DNA of 64,000 nt from Nitrospirota bacterium. Its GTDB lineage: Bacteria > Nitrospirota > Nitrospiria > Nitrospirales > Nitrospiraceae. Numbering within the stretch: position 1 is the first letter of the stretch; each line of letters starts with the position of its first letter. Location: contig JAGXAR010000008.1 in assembly GCA_018971525.1 (NCBI GenBank), forward strand, positions 1 to 64,000, written 5' to 3'. A model generated the notes under the pieces. That model was not told the origin of the DNA. It was given only the letters and a program-made list of their open reading frames with translations, and ran no database searches. A program made the translations under genes and the position numbers. Shown here one piece after another: positions 35,348-45,467 of this stretch.

Positions 35348-36079
35348 TCAATCAAGTCTTGATTGGAGAATGCTGAGTGCTGCGATCGCCGCGGTCTCGG
35401 CCCGCAAGATTCGTGGCCCGAGGGTGAGCGGGAGAAATCCCTGCTCCTGTGCAAGACGCTGCTCATCTGGCGCCCATCCCCCTTCCGGTCCAACCAACAA
35501 GACCATTGGATGTTGATGGCTCTGAGGTAACGGTATGGTGGCAAGCGAAGGGCCGGTGGAGCGTTCCACGAGCATGCCCTTCAGAGGCGCCGAGGCATAT
35601 CGTCGGCAGATCTCTGTGAAATCTACCGGGTCTGCGATGGTGGGAATCGTCCATCGTTCCGACTGTTGTGCCGCGTCGCGTGCAATGCGTTCCCATCTGG
35701 ATCGTTGATGTTCGAGGCGTTCCGGGCGTAGCTTGATGACACTGTGGGTGCTATGGATAGGCACGATGGTATCAACCCCGAGTTCTGTGGCCTTCTGAAT
35801 GACCCAGTCCATCTTGTCGCCTTTGATCAACGCCTGTCCAAGCACGATCGGTGAGGTCCTGCGCGCAGGCTCGGTGTGTTGGTCGATGATGCGGCTGTCG
35901 ATGGCCTGTGAGGTGACGTGGGTTACTTCTACGCGGTAGCGGATTCCGCATCCGTCGTTCAGGAGGAGGGAGTCTCCCGGGTGCAAGCGGAGGCTATCGC
36001 GAAGATGATGGAGGAGGTCGCCGCTTATGCGGATGGTGGGGGGAGTGACGGCGTCAGGGGTGACGAAGAACGTGGGCAT
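35348..36079 (-). CDS. rsmE: 16S rRNA (uracil-1498-N3)-methyltransferase
   Basis: 243 residues of the SPOUT family. The PUA-like N-terminus (HHLRDSLRLHPGD) is followed by the knotted domain: ALIKGDKMDWVIQKATELGV, RWERIARDAAQQSER, and the cofactor loop LVGPEGGWAPDE with the end LGPRILRAETAA. It methylates U1498 of 16S rRNA. It follows dnaJ by 31 bases at the end of the grpE-dnaK-dnaJ operon; dnaJ-rsmE adjacency is common among bacteria. Confidence 0.95.
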   Translation of the reverse strand: MPTFFVTPDAVTPPTIRISGDLLHHLRDSLRLHPGDSLLLNDGCGIRYRVEVTHVTSQAIDSRIIDQHTEPARRTSPIVLGQALIKGDKMDWVIQKATELGVDTIVPIHSTHSVIKLRPERLEHQRSRWERIARDAAQQSERWTIPTIADPVDFTEICRRYASAPLKGMLVERSTGPSLATIPLPQSHQHPMVLLVGPEGGWAPDEQRLAQEQGFLPLTLGPRILRAETAAIAALSILQSRLD

Positions 36080-36110
36080 TGTGTGGCTGTCGGGGCGATG
36101 ACTGCCGGCG

Positions 36111-37235
36111 CTATTCGAAGAAGGTCTTCATCTTATCGAAGAAACCGTCGCCGTCCTCTTCCATCGACATGCCGCTCTCTTTGGCAAATTCCGTGAGCAA
36201 TTCTTTCTGACGAGCGGACAGTTTGGTGGGAATCTGAATCTTGATGGCAAATAATTGGTCACCGGTACTCTGGCTTTTGAGGCTGGGGATGCCCAGGCCT
36301 TTGATGCGCAGGATCTTATCTTGCTGCGTGCCGGCAGGAATCTTGATGACGGTATTGCCTTTGAGCGTGGGGACCTCGATCTTTCCTCCGAGCACGGCAG
36401 TGACGAAATGAATCGGGACCTCACAGAGAATATCGTGCCCTTGGCGCTGGAAGATCTGGTGCGGCTTGACGGTAATCGCCACATACAGATCGCCGGGCGG
36501 ACCTCCATTGACTCCGTGCTCCCCTTCGTTCGAAAGACGCAGGCGCATGCCTGACTCGATGCCCGCCGGGATGTGTACGGCGATGGTTCGTTCTCGATAG
36601 GTGCGTTGACGGCCTTGGCAGGCCGGACAGGGCTCTGTGACGATCCGTCCCGCCCCCTCGCATTGGCCGCAGGGACGGCTGATACTGAAGAATCCTTGCT
36701 GGAACCGCATCTGGCCGGCCCCTTTGCAACTGGGGCAGGTCTTGATCGATGCAACGCTCTTGGCGCCGCTCCCTTTGCAGTCGCTGCACACTTCCCATCG
36801 CGGGATCTTAAGCTTGGCCTCTTTCCCGTAGACGGATTCTTCGAAGGTCAGTTCCAGATTGTATTGGAGGTCGTTGCCACGTTCCGCCCGATTGCCGCCT
36901 CGCTGGCCCCCGAAAAAATCCTCGAAGATATCGTTGAAGGCATCGCCGAAGCCGCTTCCGCCAAATCCGAAGCCCTCCGGGCCGCTACCCTGCTGAGCGC
37001 CGGCATGGCCGAACATGTCATAGCGCTTGCGTTTGTCCTGGTCGCTCAGCGTCTCGTAGGCTTCGTTGACTTCTTTGAACCTTTCTTCTGACGCTTTTTT
37101 CTGGGCCTCTCCCGCCTGGAGGTCGGGATGGTGCTGGCGGGCCATCTTCCGATAGGCCTTCTTGAGTTCGTCGTCGGACGCGGTTCGTTCGACGCCTAAG
37201 GTTTCGTAGTAATCACGTTTGGACACGGACGCCAT
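36111..37235 (-). CDS. dnaJ: Chaperone DnaJ
   Basis: 374 residues, standard length. J domain with HPD (RQHHPDLQAG), Gly/Phe-rich linker (GFGFGGSGFGDAF), and a zinc-finger region with four CxxC pairs: CSDCKGSG, CPSCKGAG, CGQCEGAG and CPACQGRQ, the last deviating slightly from CxxCxGxG. The C-terminal substrate domain follows. It presents substrates to DnaK and stimulates its ATPase. The gene is downstream of dnaK, separated by a hairpin. Confidence 0.97.
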   Translation of the reverse strand: MASVSKRDYYETLGVERTASDDELKKAYRKMARQHHPDLQAGEAQKKASEERFKEVNEAYETLSDQDKRKRYDMFGHAGAQQGSGPEGFGFGGSGFGDAFNDIFEDFFGGQRGGNRAERGNDLQYNLELTFEESVYGKEAKLKIPRWEVCSDCKGSGAKSVASIKTCPSCKGAGQMRFQQGFFSISRPCGQCEGAGRIVTEPCPACQGRQRTYRERTIAVHIPAGIESGMRLRLSNEGEHGVNGGPPGDLYVAITVKPHQIFQRQGHDILCEVPIHFVTAVLGGKIEVPTLKGNTVIKIPAGTQQDKILRIKGLGIPSLKSQSTGDQLFAIKIQIPTKLSARQKELLTEFAKESGMSMEEDGDGFFDKMKTFFE

Positions 37236-37253
37236 CTCTCTGGGTGACAGTGT

Positions 37254-37295
37254 AGCGAGACCGAGCCCCGTGTATCGACGAAGCTCGGTCTCGCT
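37254..37295 (-). terminator. 13-bp perfect hairpin between dnaK and dnaJ
   Basis: AGCGAGACCGAGC and GCTCGGTCTCGCT are exact complements 16 bases apart. There is no T run, so it is more likely an attenuator or an RNA-processing/stability element that lowers dnaJ relative to dnaK. Confidence 0.55.
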
Positions 37296-37309
37296 GACGG
37301 TATTCTAAC

Positions 37310-39235
37310 TTACTTTTTGTCTTTGTCTACTTCTTCGAATTCCGCGTCGACGACTTTTTCATCCGTCTTGGTCTCGCCGGCTCCGGCTCCGCCTTCGGGG
37401 CCGGCGCCGCTGCCGGCTGCAGCCGATGCCGAGGCCGCCTTGTACATTTCCTCAGCCAGCTTGTGGGACGCGGTCGTCAGGGCCTGGGTGGCAGACTCGA
37501 TCGCCTCGGGGTCCGTTCCCTCCATCGCTTTCTTCAGCGTGGCCACGGCTTCCTCGACTTTGGTCTTGTCTTCAGCGGCGATCTTGTCGCCGTGTTCACT
37601 CAGGTTTTTTTCAGTCTGGTAGATCAGAGTGTCGGCCTGGTTTTTGGCTTCGGCAGTCTTCCGCCGCTTCTTATCCTCTTCCGTATGGGCCTGTGCATCC
37701 TTCACCAGCTTCTCGACTTCTTCCTTGCTCAAGCCACTGGACGCCGTGATCTTGATGGATTGTTCCTTTTGTGTCGCCAAGTCTTTGGCCGAGACATGGA
37801 CGATGCCATTGGCGTCGATGTCGAACGTCACTTCAACTTGCGGCATCCCGCGTGGCGCAGGAGGAATGCCGACCAAGTCGAACTGGCCGAGGAGCTTGTT
37901 GTCGTTCGCCATCTCGCGCTCGCCTTGGAAGACTCGAATGGTCACAGCCGTTTGATTGTCGGCAGCCGTCGAGAAGACCTGGCTCTTTTTCGTCGGGACT
38001 GTCGTGTTCCGCTCGATCAACTTCGTGAAGACACCGCCGAGGGTTTCGATGCCCAGCGAGAGCGGCGTCACGTCGAGGAGCAGCACGTCCTTCACGTCGC
38101 CTTTCAATACCCCGCCTTGGATGGCGGCGCCGATGGCGACCACTTCATCGGGATTTACACCCCGGTGCGGTTCTTTGCCGAAAAAGTCTTTGACGGCCTG
38201 AATCACTTTCGGCATGCGGGTCATGCCGCCTACGAGGACGACTTCGTTGATGTCGCGTGCCGTCACGCCGGCATCGGACAGGGCCTTCTTGCAGGGATCA
38301 ATCGACCGCTGAATGAGGTCGTCGACCAGCTGCTCAAGCTTCGCGCGGGTCAGTTTCGTGACCAGGTGTTTCGGTCCGCTGGCGTCTGCGGTGACGAAGG
38401 GCAGATTGATCTCGGTGTCCTGTGACGATGAGAGTTCGATCTTGGCACGTTCCGCCGCCTCTTTCAGGCGTTGGAGGGCCATCCGGTCCTTCCGAAGATC
38501 AATGCCTTGATCCTTCTTGAACTCATCGACCAACCAGTCCATGACGCGCTGGTCGAAGTCGTCGCCGCCGAGATAGGTGTCGCCGTTGGTCGACTTGACC
38601 TCGAAGACTCCGTCGCCGATCTCAAGGATCGACACGTCAAAGGTACCGCCACCCAGGTCATAGACGACGATCCGTTCGTCCTTCTTCTTGTCCAGACCGT
38701 AGGCGAGGGATGCGGCGGTCGGTTCATTGATGATCCGCAGGACGTTCAAGCCTGCAATCTGGCCGGCATCCTTGGTAGCCTGGCGCTGGCTATCGTCGAA
38801 GTAGGCCGGGACGGTGATGACTGCTTCGGTGACTTTCTCGCCGAGATAGTCCTCCGCCGTCTGCCGCATCTTCTGCAAAATCATGGCGGAGATTTCCGGC
38901 GGGCTGTAGCGTTTGCCGCGCAATTCGACATATGCATCGCCGTTGTCCCCCTCGATCACCTTATAGGGAAGGCGTTTGCCGGCGTCTTGCACTTGCTGAC
39001 TGCGGAATTTGCGGCCCATCAGACGCTTCACGGAGAAAATCGTGTTCTCCGGATTCGTAATCGCTTGCCGTTTTGCAATCTGTCCGACGAGGCGTTCGCC
39101 CTTGTCGGTAATGGCAACGACAGATGGCGTGGTGCGGGCTCCTTCTGCGTTCGCGATGACAATCGGGTCGCCGCCGCTCATGACGGACACGCATGAGTTT
39201 GTGGTTCCAAGGTCGATGCCGATCACTTTGCCCAT
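37310..39235 (-). CDS. dnaK: Chaperone DnaK (Hsp70)
   Basis: 641 residues. ATPase domain: [14 protein letters not shown], phosphate-binding [12 protein letters not shown], and the GGMTRMPKV strand. The linker [13 protein letters not shown] leads to the beta-sandwich ([14 protein letters not shown]) and helical lid, ending in a Gly/Ala-rich tail. It is an ATP-driven folding chaperone working with DnaJ and GrpE. It lies between grpE (43-base gap) and dnaJ. Confidence 0.99.
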   Translation of the reverse strand: MGKVIGIDLGTTNSCVSVMSGGDPIVIANAEGARTTPSVVAITDKGERLVGQIAKRQAITNPENTIFSVKRLMGRKFRSQQVQDAGKRLPYKVIEGDNGDAYVELRGKRYSPPEISAMILQKMRQTAEDYLGEKVTEAVITVPAYFDDSQRQATKDAGQIAGLNVLRIINEPTAASLAYGLDKKKDERIVVYDLGGGTFDVSILEIGDGVFEVKSTNGDTYLGGDDFDQRVMDWLVDEFKKDQGIDLRKDRMALQRLKEAAERAKIELSSSQDTEINLPFVTADASGPKHLVTKLTRAKLEQLVDDLIQRSIDPCKKALSDAGVTARDINEVVLVGGMTRMPKVIQAVKDFFGKEPHRGVNPDEVVAIGAAIQGGVLKGDVKDVLLLDVTPLSLGIETLGGVFTKLIERNTTVPTKKSQVFSTAADNQTAVTIRVFQGEREMANDNKLLGQFDLVGIPPAPRGMPQVEVTFDIDANGIVHVSAKDLATQKEQSIKITASSGLSKEEVEKLVKDAQAHTEEDKKRRKTAEAKNQADTLIYQTEKNLSEHGDKIAAEDKTKVEEAVATLKKAMEGTDPEAIESATQALTTASHKLAEEMYKAASASAAAGSGAGPEGGAGAGETKTDEKVVDAEFEEVDKDKK

Positions 39236-39278
39236 GTGCCTGCTCCTTCCTATCTTGGTCTGTTTTCTTACTATGGTG

Positions 39279-39881
39279 TTACGATGAACCGGTCGTCTTG
39301 TCTGTTCCTGGTGCGCCGTCCTGTGCCTGTCCCGTCGACACGCTCACCATGGCTGCCCGCAAAATACGGTCGTGCAGGCGGTATCCTCGCTGAAACTCGT
39401 CGACCACATGCTGCTCCGGGATCTTTTCGGATGCGACAGAGGTGACGGCTTGATGCGTGGCGGGATCGAACGGCTGGCCGACCGTCTCGACGGGTATGAC
39501 ATGAAATCTCGTCAAGGCTCCCGTCAATTGCTTGAGGGTGAGATCGACGCCCTGGATGAGGACGTCGCTGCTCCCACCGTTTCGAGAGGCCTTGACGGCC
39601 CGTTCCAGATTGTCGACGACCGGCAAAAGTTCTCTCAGTAATTGTTCATTGCCGAATCGGATCTGATCTCGCTGGTCCCGCTGGGCCAAGCGTTTGTAGT
39701 TGTCAAACTCAGCCGCGAGTCGCAAATACTTGTCGTTGAGTTCTTTAACTTGTTCTGTTTTTTCCGCGAGAGCCCGCTGAAGCTCCGCAACCAGGCCTGT
39801 CTCCTCTATGGCGGAGGGACCACCGGGGGATGGGATATCCAAGTTCTCGATTGTATTCGTGTTCTGGTGTTCTTCAGACAT
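39279..39881 (-). CDS. grpE: Nucleotide exchange factor GrpE
   Basis: 200 residues. An acidic N-terminus, a long coiled-coil ([20 protein letters not shown]) and the GrpE core with [22 protein letters not shown] and the beta domain ending near [16 protein letters not shown]. It releases ADP from DnaK. It is the first gene of the heat-shock cluster in this window. hrcA, which often precedes grpE, is absent, and no CIRCE repeat was seen upstream. Confidence 0.94.
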   Translation of the reverse strand: MSEEHQNTNTIENLDIPSPGGPSAIEETGLVAELQRALAEKTEQVKELNDKYLRLAAEFDNYKRLAQRDQRDQIRFGNEQLLRELLPVVDNLERAVKASRNGGSSDVLIQGVDLTLKQLTGALTRFHVIPVETVGQPFDPATHQAVTSVASEKIPEQHVVDEFQRGYRLHDRILRAAMVSVSTGQAQDGAPGTDKTTGSS

Positions 39882-39903
39882 GAAAGACTCCTCTACCGGT
39901 CAC

Positions 39904-39931
39904 GAGATAGCCATAGGCCCTATAAAGTCAA
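39904..39931 (-). promoter_or_regulatory. Putative promoter of the grpE-dnaK-dnaJ operon
   Basis: On the minus strand TTGACT (39931-39926), 16-base spacer, TATCTC (39909-39904). AGAGGAG then precedes the grpE ATG. The interval TATAGGGCCTATGG between the boxes is nearly palindromic and could be an operator. Confidence 0.45.
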
Positions 39932-39974
39932 CGGGGCCAGAAAAATTAATTACTTGTGTATGGGACGGCGGTCT

Positions 39975-40766
39975 TCAGACCCACAGAGCGGGAGGGGGGC
40001 CACCCTGGGCTCGCCGGTAGAGCAGTTCGAGACCTTCTAACGTCAGGAGGGGTTCGATTTTTTGAATGGAAGTGGTTTCGGCTGCCAGGATGGAGCTGAG
40101 TCCTCCTGTGCCGATCACGTAGACTGAGCGTCCGAGTTCCTGTTCCATTCGCCGGACGACGGTATCGACCAGTCCTGCATACCCGAATAGCAGGCCGGCT
40201 TGAATGCTGCTGGCGGTGTCGGTCCCGATCACGGTCTTCGGACGGATCAATTCCACCTTGGCCAGTTTAGCGGCTCTTGTGAAGAGGGCCTCCGCTGAGA
40301 TCCCGAGGCCGGGGGCGATGACGCCTCCGAGATATTCGCCCGCTGCCGTGATGGCGCAAAAAGTCGTGGCGGTGCCGAAATCGACGACGATGAGATCGCG
40401 GCGATATTTATGATACGCGGCCGCGGCATTCACCAGCCGGTCACTGCCGATTTCTTTCGGGTTGGCGTAGCGGAGTGTGAGACCCGTGTCCGTATCCGAG
40501 GTGACGACCATAGGGTGGAGATGAAAATATTGTTCGAGCATATCTTCGACGGTCCCGGTCAGGGCAGGTACGACGCTGGAGATGACGGCGCCGGAGAGAC
40601 GTTGAGAGGGGATTCCTGCCGCCGTGAGGAGATTGGCAAAGAGGATGCCGTACTCGTCGGAAGTTTTTTTCACGTCCGTCGCCAATCGCCAATGGGCCGC
40701 CAGGGTGCGGTCGTCATAGACGCCCCAGACGATGTTGGTATTACCGATGTCAACGACGAGGAGCAT
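39975..40766 (-). CDS. coaX: Type III pantothenate kinase
   Basis: 263 residues of the ASKHA fold. LVVDIGNTNIVWGVYDD is the P-loop-like motif, and IGSDRLVNAAAAY and VDFGTATTFC are the other CoaX signatures. It makes 4'-phosphopantothenate, the first step of CoA synthesis. It follows birA with a 33-base gap and precedes the grpE promoter. birA-coaX pairing is common. Confidence 0.96.
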   Translation of the reverse strand: MLLVVDIGNTNIVWGVYDDRTLAAHWRLATDVKKTSDEYGILFANLLTAAGIPSQRLSGAVISSVVPALTGTVEDMLEQYFHLHPMVVTSDTDTGLTLRYANPKEIGSDRLVNAAAAYHKYRRDLIVVDFGTATTFCAITAAGEYLGGVIAPGLGISAEALFTRAAKLAKVELIRPKTVIGTDTASSIQAGLLFGYAGLVDTVVRRMEQELGRSVYVIGTGGLSSILAAETTSIQKIEPLLTLEGLELLYRRAQGGPPPALWV

Positions 40767-40799
40767 GGGACCTATTCTACGTTTCGCCGGGTGATTTGG

Positions 40800-41639
40800 C
40801 TAGGTTCTCACGTGGATGATGTCGGCGACGCGTAGGTGGACGACCTCCGGCGTTCCCGAGCCGGATTGGGTCGCCTGCGGTCGCACGCGCAACGAACCAT
40901 CCTGGCCGATTCCCTCGGCCAGCCCCACGAGCATCTCTCCATTGGCCAAGGTTGCTTTGATCGTCTGGCCGATGGTCGAGCATCGTTGGAAATAGGCCAA
41001 CGCGAGCCGATTCGTTCCGTGGAGAGCTAATTCATCGATGCAATGCTCGAGTTCGAGGAGCAGCTGCGCGAGCAGTCTGTTGCGGTCGACGACGATCTTC
41101 CGTTCCTGCCATATCGATGTGGCCGAGTCACGAAGGTCAGCAGGCCAGTCATCGTGGTCAACGTTGACGTTGATACCGACTCCGATGATCTGGAAAGGGC
41201 CTGACCGCATTCCTGTGCCGCTTTCACAGAGGATTCCGCCGACTTTTCGCTCCGAGATCAGCAGATCGTTGGGCCATTTCACTGAGACGTGGATGGACGA
41301 GACCTGTTCGATCGCTTCGGCTGCGGCCAGCGCAGAGATCAGCGGCAGCCAGGAGAGCCATTCCGTGAGGCGGTCCGATGGCCGTATTGTTCTGAGGATT
41401 ATGGAGCAGTAGAGATTGGCGCCGGCCGGAGAAAACCAGGTTCTGGACAGACGCCCGCGTCCGGCGGTCTGACTGTCGGCGGCGACGACCGTGCCATGTT
41501 CCACATCTGCCTGTGCAAGCTGAACGGCTTCCCGGTTCGTTGAAGAGAGGCAGTCGAACAGTTCGATACTGCGCCCTAGCCACGTGGTCGACAGGGTGCC
41601 GTGGATCGTGTCTCGTGTGAGAGGTGGTGAGGGTTGCAC
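40800..41639 (-). CDS. birA: Biotin-[acetyl-CoA-carboxylase] ligase
   Basis: 279 residues. The catalytic domain shows STNREA, the biotin-AMP loop AGRGRLSRTW, VKWPNDLL and KVGGILCE. The C-terminal domain is SH3-like (IGQTIKATLANGE). There is no N-terminal winged helix, so this is a monofunctional (class I) ligase without repressor role. It lies three bases after nadC. Confidence 0.94.
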   Translation of the reverse strand: MQPSPPLTRDTIHGTLSTTWLGRSIELFDCLSSTNREAVQLAQADVEHGTVVAADSQTAGRGRLSRTWFSPAGANLYCSIILRTIRPSDRLTEWLSWLPLISALAAAEAIEQVSSIHVSVKWPNDLLISERKVGGILCESGTGMRSGPFQIIGVGINVNVDHDDWPADLRDSATSIWQERKIVVDRNRLLAQLLLELEHCIDELALHGTNRLALAYFQRCSTIGQTIKATLANGEMLVGLAEGIGQDGSLRVRPQATQSGSGTPEVVHLRVADIIHVRT

Positions 41640-41642
41640 GAG

Positions 41643-42521
41643 TTACGAAGGCCGGCTGTGCCGGCGGCGTGGTTCGATCACCAGGCTGAGTGTCGCGGCC
41701 GGGGCTGAATGGGTGAGGGCTCCGATGGAGATGCGGTCTGGGCCGGCCGCGGCCATCGCTCGTACGTTTTTCAAGGTGATTCCTCCGGACACTTCGACGA
41801 GCGCACGCCCCTTGATTAGCCGGATGGCTTGGCGGACTGTCGCCGGAGTCATGTTGTCCAGCAGAATGATATTGGCTCGCCCTGCGAGGGCCTGCCGCAC
41901 ATCTGCCAACGATTCCACTTCCACGATGACTTTCACCGTGCGAGGAGAGTTGGCTTTCGCCTTGCGGCAGGCAGTTCGGACGGGCGTAGTCGTCCGGTTC
42001 AGGAGGGCCAGATGATTGTCCTTGATGAGGATGCCGTCGCTCAACGACTGGCGGTGATTCGTGCCCCCGCCGAGGAGGACCGCCCATTTCTGAAGTGCAC
42101 GTAAGCCCGGGATCGTCTTTCTCGTGTCCATGATGGTCACGGGGTATCCTCGAACTTCCTCGCAGAACCGATGAGTCAAGGTGGCGATACCGGAGAGGTG
42201 TTGGAGAAAATTCAGGGCAACTCGTTCAGCCATCAGGATGGATCGCCCATCGCCTTCGATCTGAAGGAGACAGTCTCCATCGTGTACTCGTTCCCCGTCC
42301 TGGCGTTGGATGGTTAAGACAAGAGACGCATCCACTGCTTGAAAGGTTCGCACGGCGGCGGCAAGACCGGCGACCACCAGCGATTGTTGGGCGACAATGC
42401 GTGCGAGCGCCGGTGCGGGAGAGGGAAAGAGTGCGGCCGTCGTGATATCGCCGAGGGGGAGGTCTTCTTGGAGTGCAAGCCGAATGGCGCGCCGTATGTC
42501 GGCAACCGGGGGCCTGACCAT
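41643..42521 (-). CDS. nadC: Nicotinate-nucleotide pyrophosphorylase (quinolinate phosphoribosyltransferase)
   Basis: 292 residues. The N-terminal EDLPLGDITTAAL, the ERVALNFLQHLSGIAT helix, MDTRKTIPGLRALQKWAV, GGGTNHRQSLSDGILIKDNH and the C-terminal VEVSGGI are the family hallmarks. It converts quinolinate to nicotinate mononucleotide in NAD synthesis. It follows valS by three bases and precedes birA by three, so the three are tightly coupled. Confidence 0.97.
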   Translation of the reverse strand: MVRPPVADIRRAIRLALQEDLPLGDITTAALFPSPAPALARIVAQQSLVVAGLAAAVRTFQAVDASLVLTIQRQDGERVHDGDCLLQIEGDGRSILMAERVALNFLQHLSGIATLTHRFCEEVRGYPVTIMDTRKTIPGLRALQKWAVLLGGGTNHRQSLSDGILIKDNHLALLNRTTTPVRTACRKAKANSPRTVKVIVEVESLADVRQALAGRANIILLDNMTPATVRQAIRLIKGRALVEVSGGITLKNVRAMAAAGPDRISIGALTHSAPAATLSLVIEPRRRHSRPS

Positions 42522-42524
42522 CTG

Positions 42525-45293
42525 TTACGCTCCCAGCATGGTGCGCAGCTGTTGCTCACTGCTGGTGAGCATGGTTTGATCTCGGAGCAGGCTTGTCAGG
42601 CGATCCTGGTGATCGGTAATGACCTCGGACGGGGCCTTGGCAGTAAACTCCTGATTGCGCAGTTTCCCCTCCAGCCGCTCGATCTCCTTCCTCTGTTCGG
42701 ATTGCTCCTTGGTGATGCGATCCAGCGCTTTGTTGAGATCGACGTCGCCCGCCACCACGATGCCAACGGACAAACCTTCTGTGACCAACCGGAGGAGGTT
42801 GCTGTTTGGCCAGGTAGTTGTAGGGGTCAGATCGACAGTGCCACGGCCGAGATGGGCGAGGTAGTTTCGGAGTTGGTCCAGGTGGCCCTGTCGCTGTGGC
42901 TCATCGTGCGCGACGTAGAACGTGATCTGTTGCCCCGGCGGATAGTTCAAGAGAACGCGGGATGTACGCACCATGCCGATGGTTTGTTCGAGCAGCGTAA
43001 ACCGTTGGTCCATCTCGGGTGCAATCCACGTCGCTGCTGGTATTGGATAGCTCTGGACTACGATGCTCTCGCCCTGGTGCGGGAGCGTTTGCCAGATCTC
43101 TTCGGTAAGAAACGGCATGAATGGGTGCAGCAGCCGCATCGTGGTCTCGAGCGTGTCGACGAGGGTCTGTCTTGTCTCCGGTGCGTCCGGGCTGGCTGAG
43201 TCTTGGAGCGTGGGCTTGATCAGTTCGAGATACCAGTCGCAGTACTCATGCCAGATGAATTGGTACAGCGCATTCGCTGCACGATCGAACCGATAGGCTT
43301 CCAATTCGGACGTCACCAACTGGATCGTCTGATTGAGGCGACTCAGGATCCAGCGGTCGGGGAAGCTGCGTTCGGCTGGTGTGTTGGCCGTTCGTAGTCC
43401 GTCCAGATTCATGAGACTGAAACGAGCCGCGTTCCAGATCTTGTTGGCAAAGTTGCGATAGCCTTCGATCCGTTCCTCCGCCAGTTTGATGTCTCGCCCC
43501 GGTGAGGCCATCGAGGCGAGCGTGAAGCGGAGCGCGTCGGTGCCGAACTCCTCCATCACATGCAGCGGATCGATGACGTTGCCCTTCGACTTGCTCATTT
43601 TCTGGCCTTCGGCATCGCGGACCAAGGCATGAATGTAGACATCTCGGAAGGGAACATCGCCCATGAATTTCAGGCCCATCATGATCATGCGGGCGACCCA
43701 GAAGAAGAGAATATCGAGTCCGGTCACGAGGGTGGAGGTCGGATAGTAGGTTTTCAGCTCAACGGTCTGCTCGGGCCATCCCAGCGTCGAGAAGGGCCAG
43801 AGGGCGGATGAGAACCAGGTGTCGAGGACGTCGGGGTCGCGGATAAAATCACGGCCTCCGCACGTCGGGCAGGTCGAGGGTGCGGTCTTTCCGACAATTG
43901 GAGTTGCCCCTTGGAGGATCGTCAGTCGTGGAGATGGAGTGGCTGCAGCCGTTCCTGCAGTCCCCTCAATGATTAGGTCTTTGTTGCAGTTGCGGCAATA
44001 CCAGGCGGGAATCTGATGCCCCCACCAGATTTGGCGTGAGATGCACCAATCTTTGATATCCCTCATCCACCCGAGGTAGTTGTTCGTCCATCCTTCCGGA
44101 ATGATTCGGATACGTCCGTCTTCGACGGCTTGGATCGCAGGCTCGGCCAGGGGCTTGATCTTCACGAACCACTGAGGAGACAGATAGGGCTCGACCACGG
44201 TTTTGCAGCGATAGCACTTCCCGATCGCCATCTTGTGGTCGTCGACTTTGGTGAGCAATCCACGATCTTTCAGCGCCTGCTCGATCTTGGGCCGTGCCTT
44301 GGTGACGGGAAGGGCCGCGACTGCTTCAATGAGGGCTGGTTCGACACCGGCGGTTGTGAGCCCCTGTGGATCGAGCAGGGCCTGATGGTCGAAGATGGGA
44401 ATTCGCGGCAGTCCATGCCGTTCGCCCGCCTCAAAGTCGTTGAAGTCGTGCGCCGGCGTGATCTTGACGGCACCGGTGCCGAACTCGCGGTCGACGAGGA
44501 TCGCATCGCCCACGATCGGAATGGTGCGATTCGTGAGGGGGAGATGGACTCGTTGGCCGATCAGTCGATTGTAACGGGGATCTTCAGGGTGGACCGCCAC
44601 CGCTGTGTCACCGAACATGGTTTCTGGTCTGGTCGTCGCAACGGTGAGACGAATCGTCTGATCCTGTTCAAGCGGGTATTCGATTGAGTACAGTTTCCCT
44701 TTGATGTCTTCGTGCTCAACTTCAATGTCGGAGAGGGCTGTCAGACAGCGGGGGCACCAGTTGATCAACCGTTCGCCTCGGTAAATGAGGCCTTCGTCGA
44801 AGAGCCGTACGAAGACTTCCAGGACGGCTTTTGATAACCCTTCGTCCATCGTGAAGCGAAGACGATCCCAGTCGCAGGACTCACCAAGCCGTTTCTGTTG
44901 ACGGATAATGGTATCCCCGGAGGTGGCTTTCCATTGCCAGACGCGTTCGATGAAGCGTTCGCGTCCAAGGGATTCCCGAGAAGTGCCTTCGGCCAGGAGT
45001 TGCTTTTCCACGACGTTTTGCGTCGCGATCCCGGCATGATCGGTGCCGGGCAGCCAGAGCACGTTGCGGCCCTGCATACGTCGCCAGCGTATCAGTATGT
45101 CTTGTATCGAATGATTCAGCGCGTGGCCGACATGGAGTGAGCCTGTGACATTAGGTGGGGGAATCACGATGCAGTACGGTTGGCCGGGATGGGTCGGCGA
45201 GGCATGGAAATAGCCTTGCTGGCTCCAAACCTGATACCAACGTGCTTCGACAGCCTTGGGGTCGTAGGTTTTGTCGAGTTGAGGTGTGCTCAT
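42525..45293 (-). CDS. valS: Valyl-tRNA synthetase
   Basis: 922 residues from the ATG at 45293. A longer frame starts 13 codons upstream but its N-terminus does not fit the family. HIGH motif is HVGH in NVTGSLHVGHALNH, KMSKS is KMSKSKGNVIDP, and WCISRQIWWGHQIPAWYC is typical. The editing (CP1) domain is present and the C-terminal coiled coil (KEQSEQRKEIERLEGKLR) is clear. It charges tRNA-Val. It heads the minus-strand array valS-nadC-birA-coaX. Confidence 0.98.
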   Translation of the reverse strand: MSTPQLDKTYDPKAVEARWYQVWSQQGYFHASPTHPGQPYCIVIPPPNVTGSLHVGHALNHSIQDILIRWRRMQGRNVLWLPGTDHAGIATQNVVEKQLLAEGTSRESLGRERFIERVWQWKATSGDTIIRQQKRLGESCDWDRLRFTMDEGLSKAVLEVFVRLFDEGLIYRGERLINWCPRCLTALSDIEVEHEDIKGKLYSIEYPLEQDQTIRLTVATTRPETMFGDTAVAVHPEDPRYNRLIGQRVHLPLTNRTIPIVGDAILVDREFGTGAVKITPAHDFNDFEAGERHGLPRIPIFDHQALLDPQGLTTAGVEPALIEAVAALPVTKARPKIEQALKDRGLLTKVDDHKMAIGKCYRCKTVVEPYLSPQWFVKIKPLAEPAIQAVEDGRIRIIPEGWTNNYLGWMRDIKDWCISRQIWWGHQIPAWYCRNCNKDLIIEGTAGTAAATPSPRLTILQGATPIVGKTAPSTCPTCGGRDFIRDPDVLDTWFSSALWPFSTLGWPEQTVELKTYYPTSTLVTGLDILFFWVARMIMMGLKFMGDVPFRDVYIHALVRDAEGQKMSKSKGNVIDPLHVMEEFGTDALRFTLASMASPGRDIKLAEERIEGYRNFANKIWNAARFSLMNLDGLRTANTPAERSFPDRWILSRLNQTIQLVTSELEAYRFDRAANALYQFIWHEYCDWYLELIKPTLQDSASPDAPETRQTLVDTLETTMRLLHPFMPFLTEEIWQTLPHQGESIVVQSYPIPAATWIAPEMDQRFTLLEQTIGMVRTSRVLLNYPPGQQITFYVAHDEPQRQGHLDQLRNYLAHLGRGTVDLTPTTTWPNSNLLRLVTEGLSVGIVVAGDVDLNKALDRITKEQSEQRKEIERLEGKLRNQEFTAKAPSEVITDHQDRLTSLLRDQTMLTSSEQQLRTMLGA

Positions 45294-45467
45294 CCAGTAA
45301 TGGCGTCCTTGAAATGCGGCGCATCTTAGCATGCGGGTGGCGGCCTCTCAAGGCGAGGTGGGGGACAGACATCGCTTGAGGGGTGTAGAGCCGTGTGTTA
45401 TACAGACTCGCACAAGGCGAAGGCGAGAAGTTCATTCCGTTACCATTTTTTACAATTTGGAGAGACT

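Noticed and set aside
37463-38425. 320-codon plus-strand frame
   Set aside because: Antisense to dnaK; no start signals or domains.
39882-39974. CIRCE heat-shock operator upstream of grpE
   Set aside because: TTAGCACTC-N9-GAGTGCTAA was not seen; only a near-palindrome TATAGGGCCTATGG lies in the promoter spacer.
42339-43199. 286-codon plus-strand frame
   Set aside because: Antisense to nadC and valS; lacks any motif.
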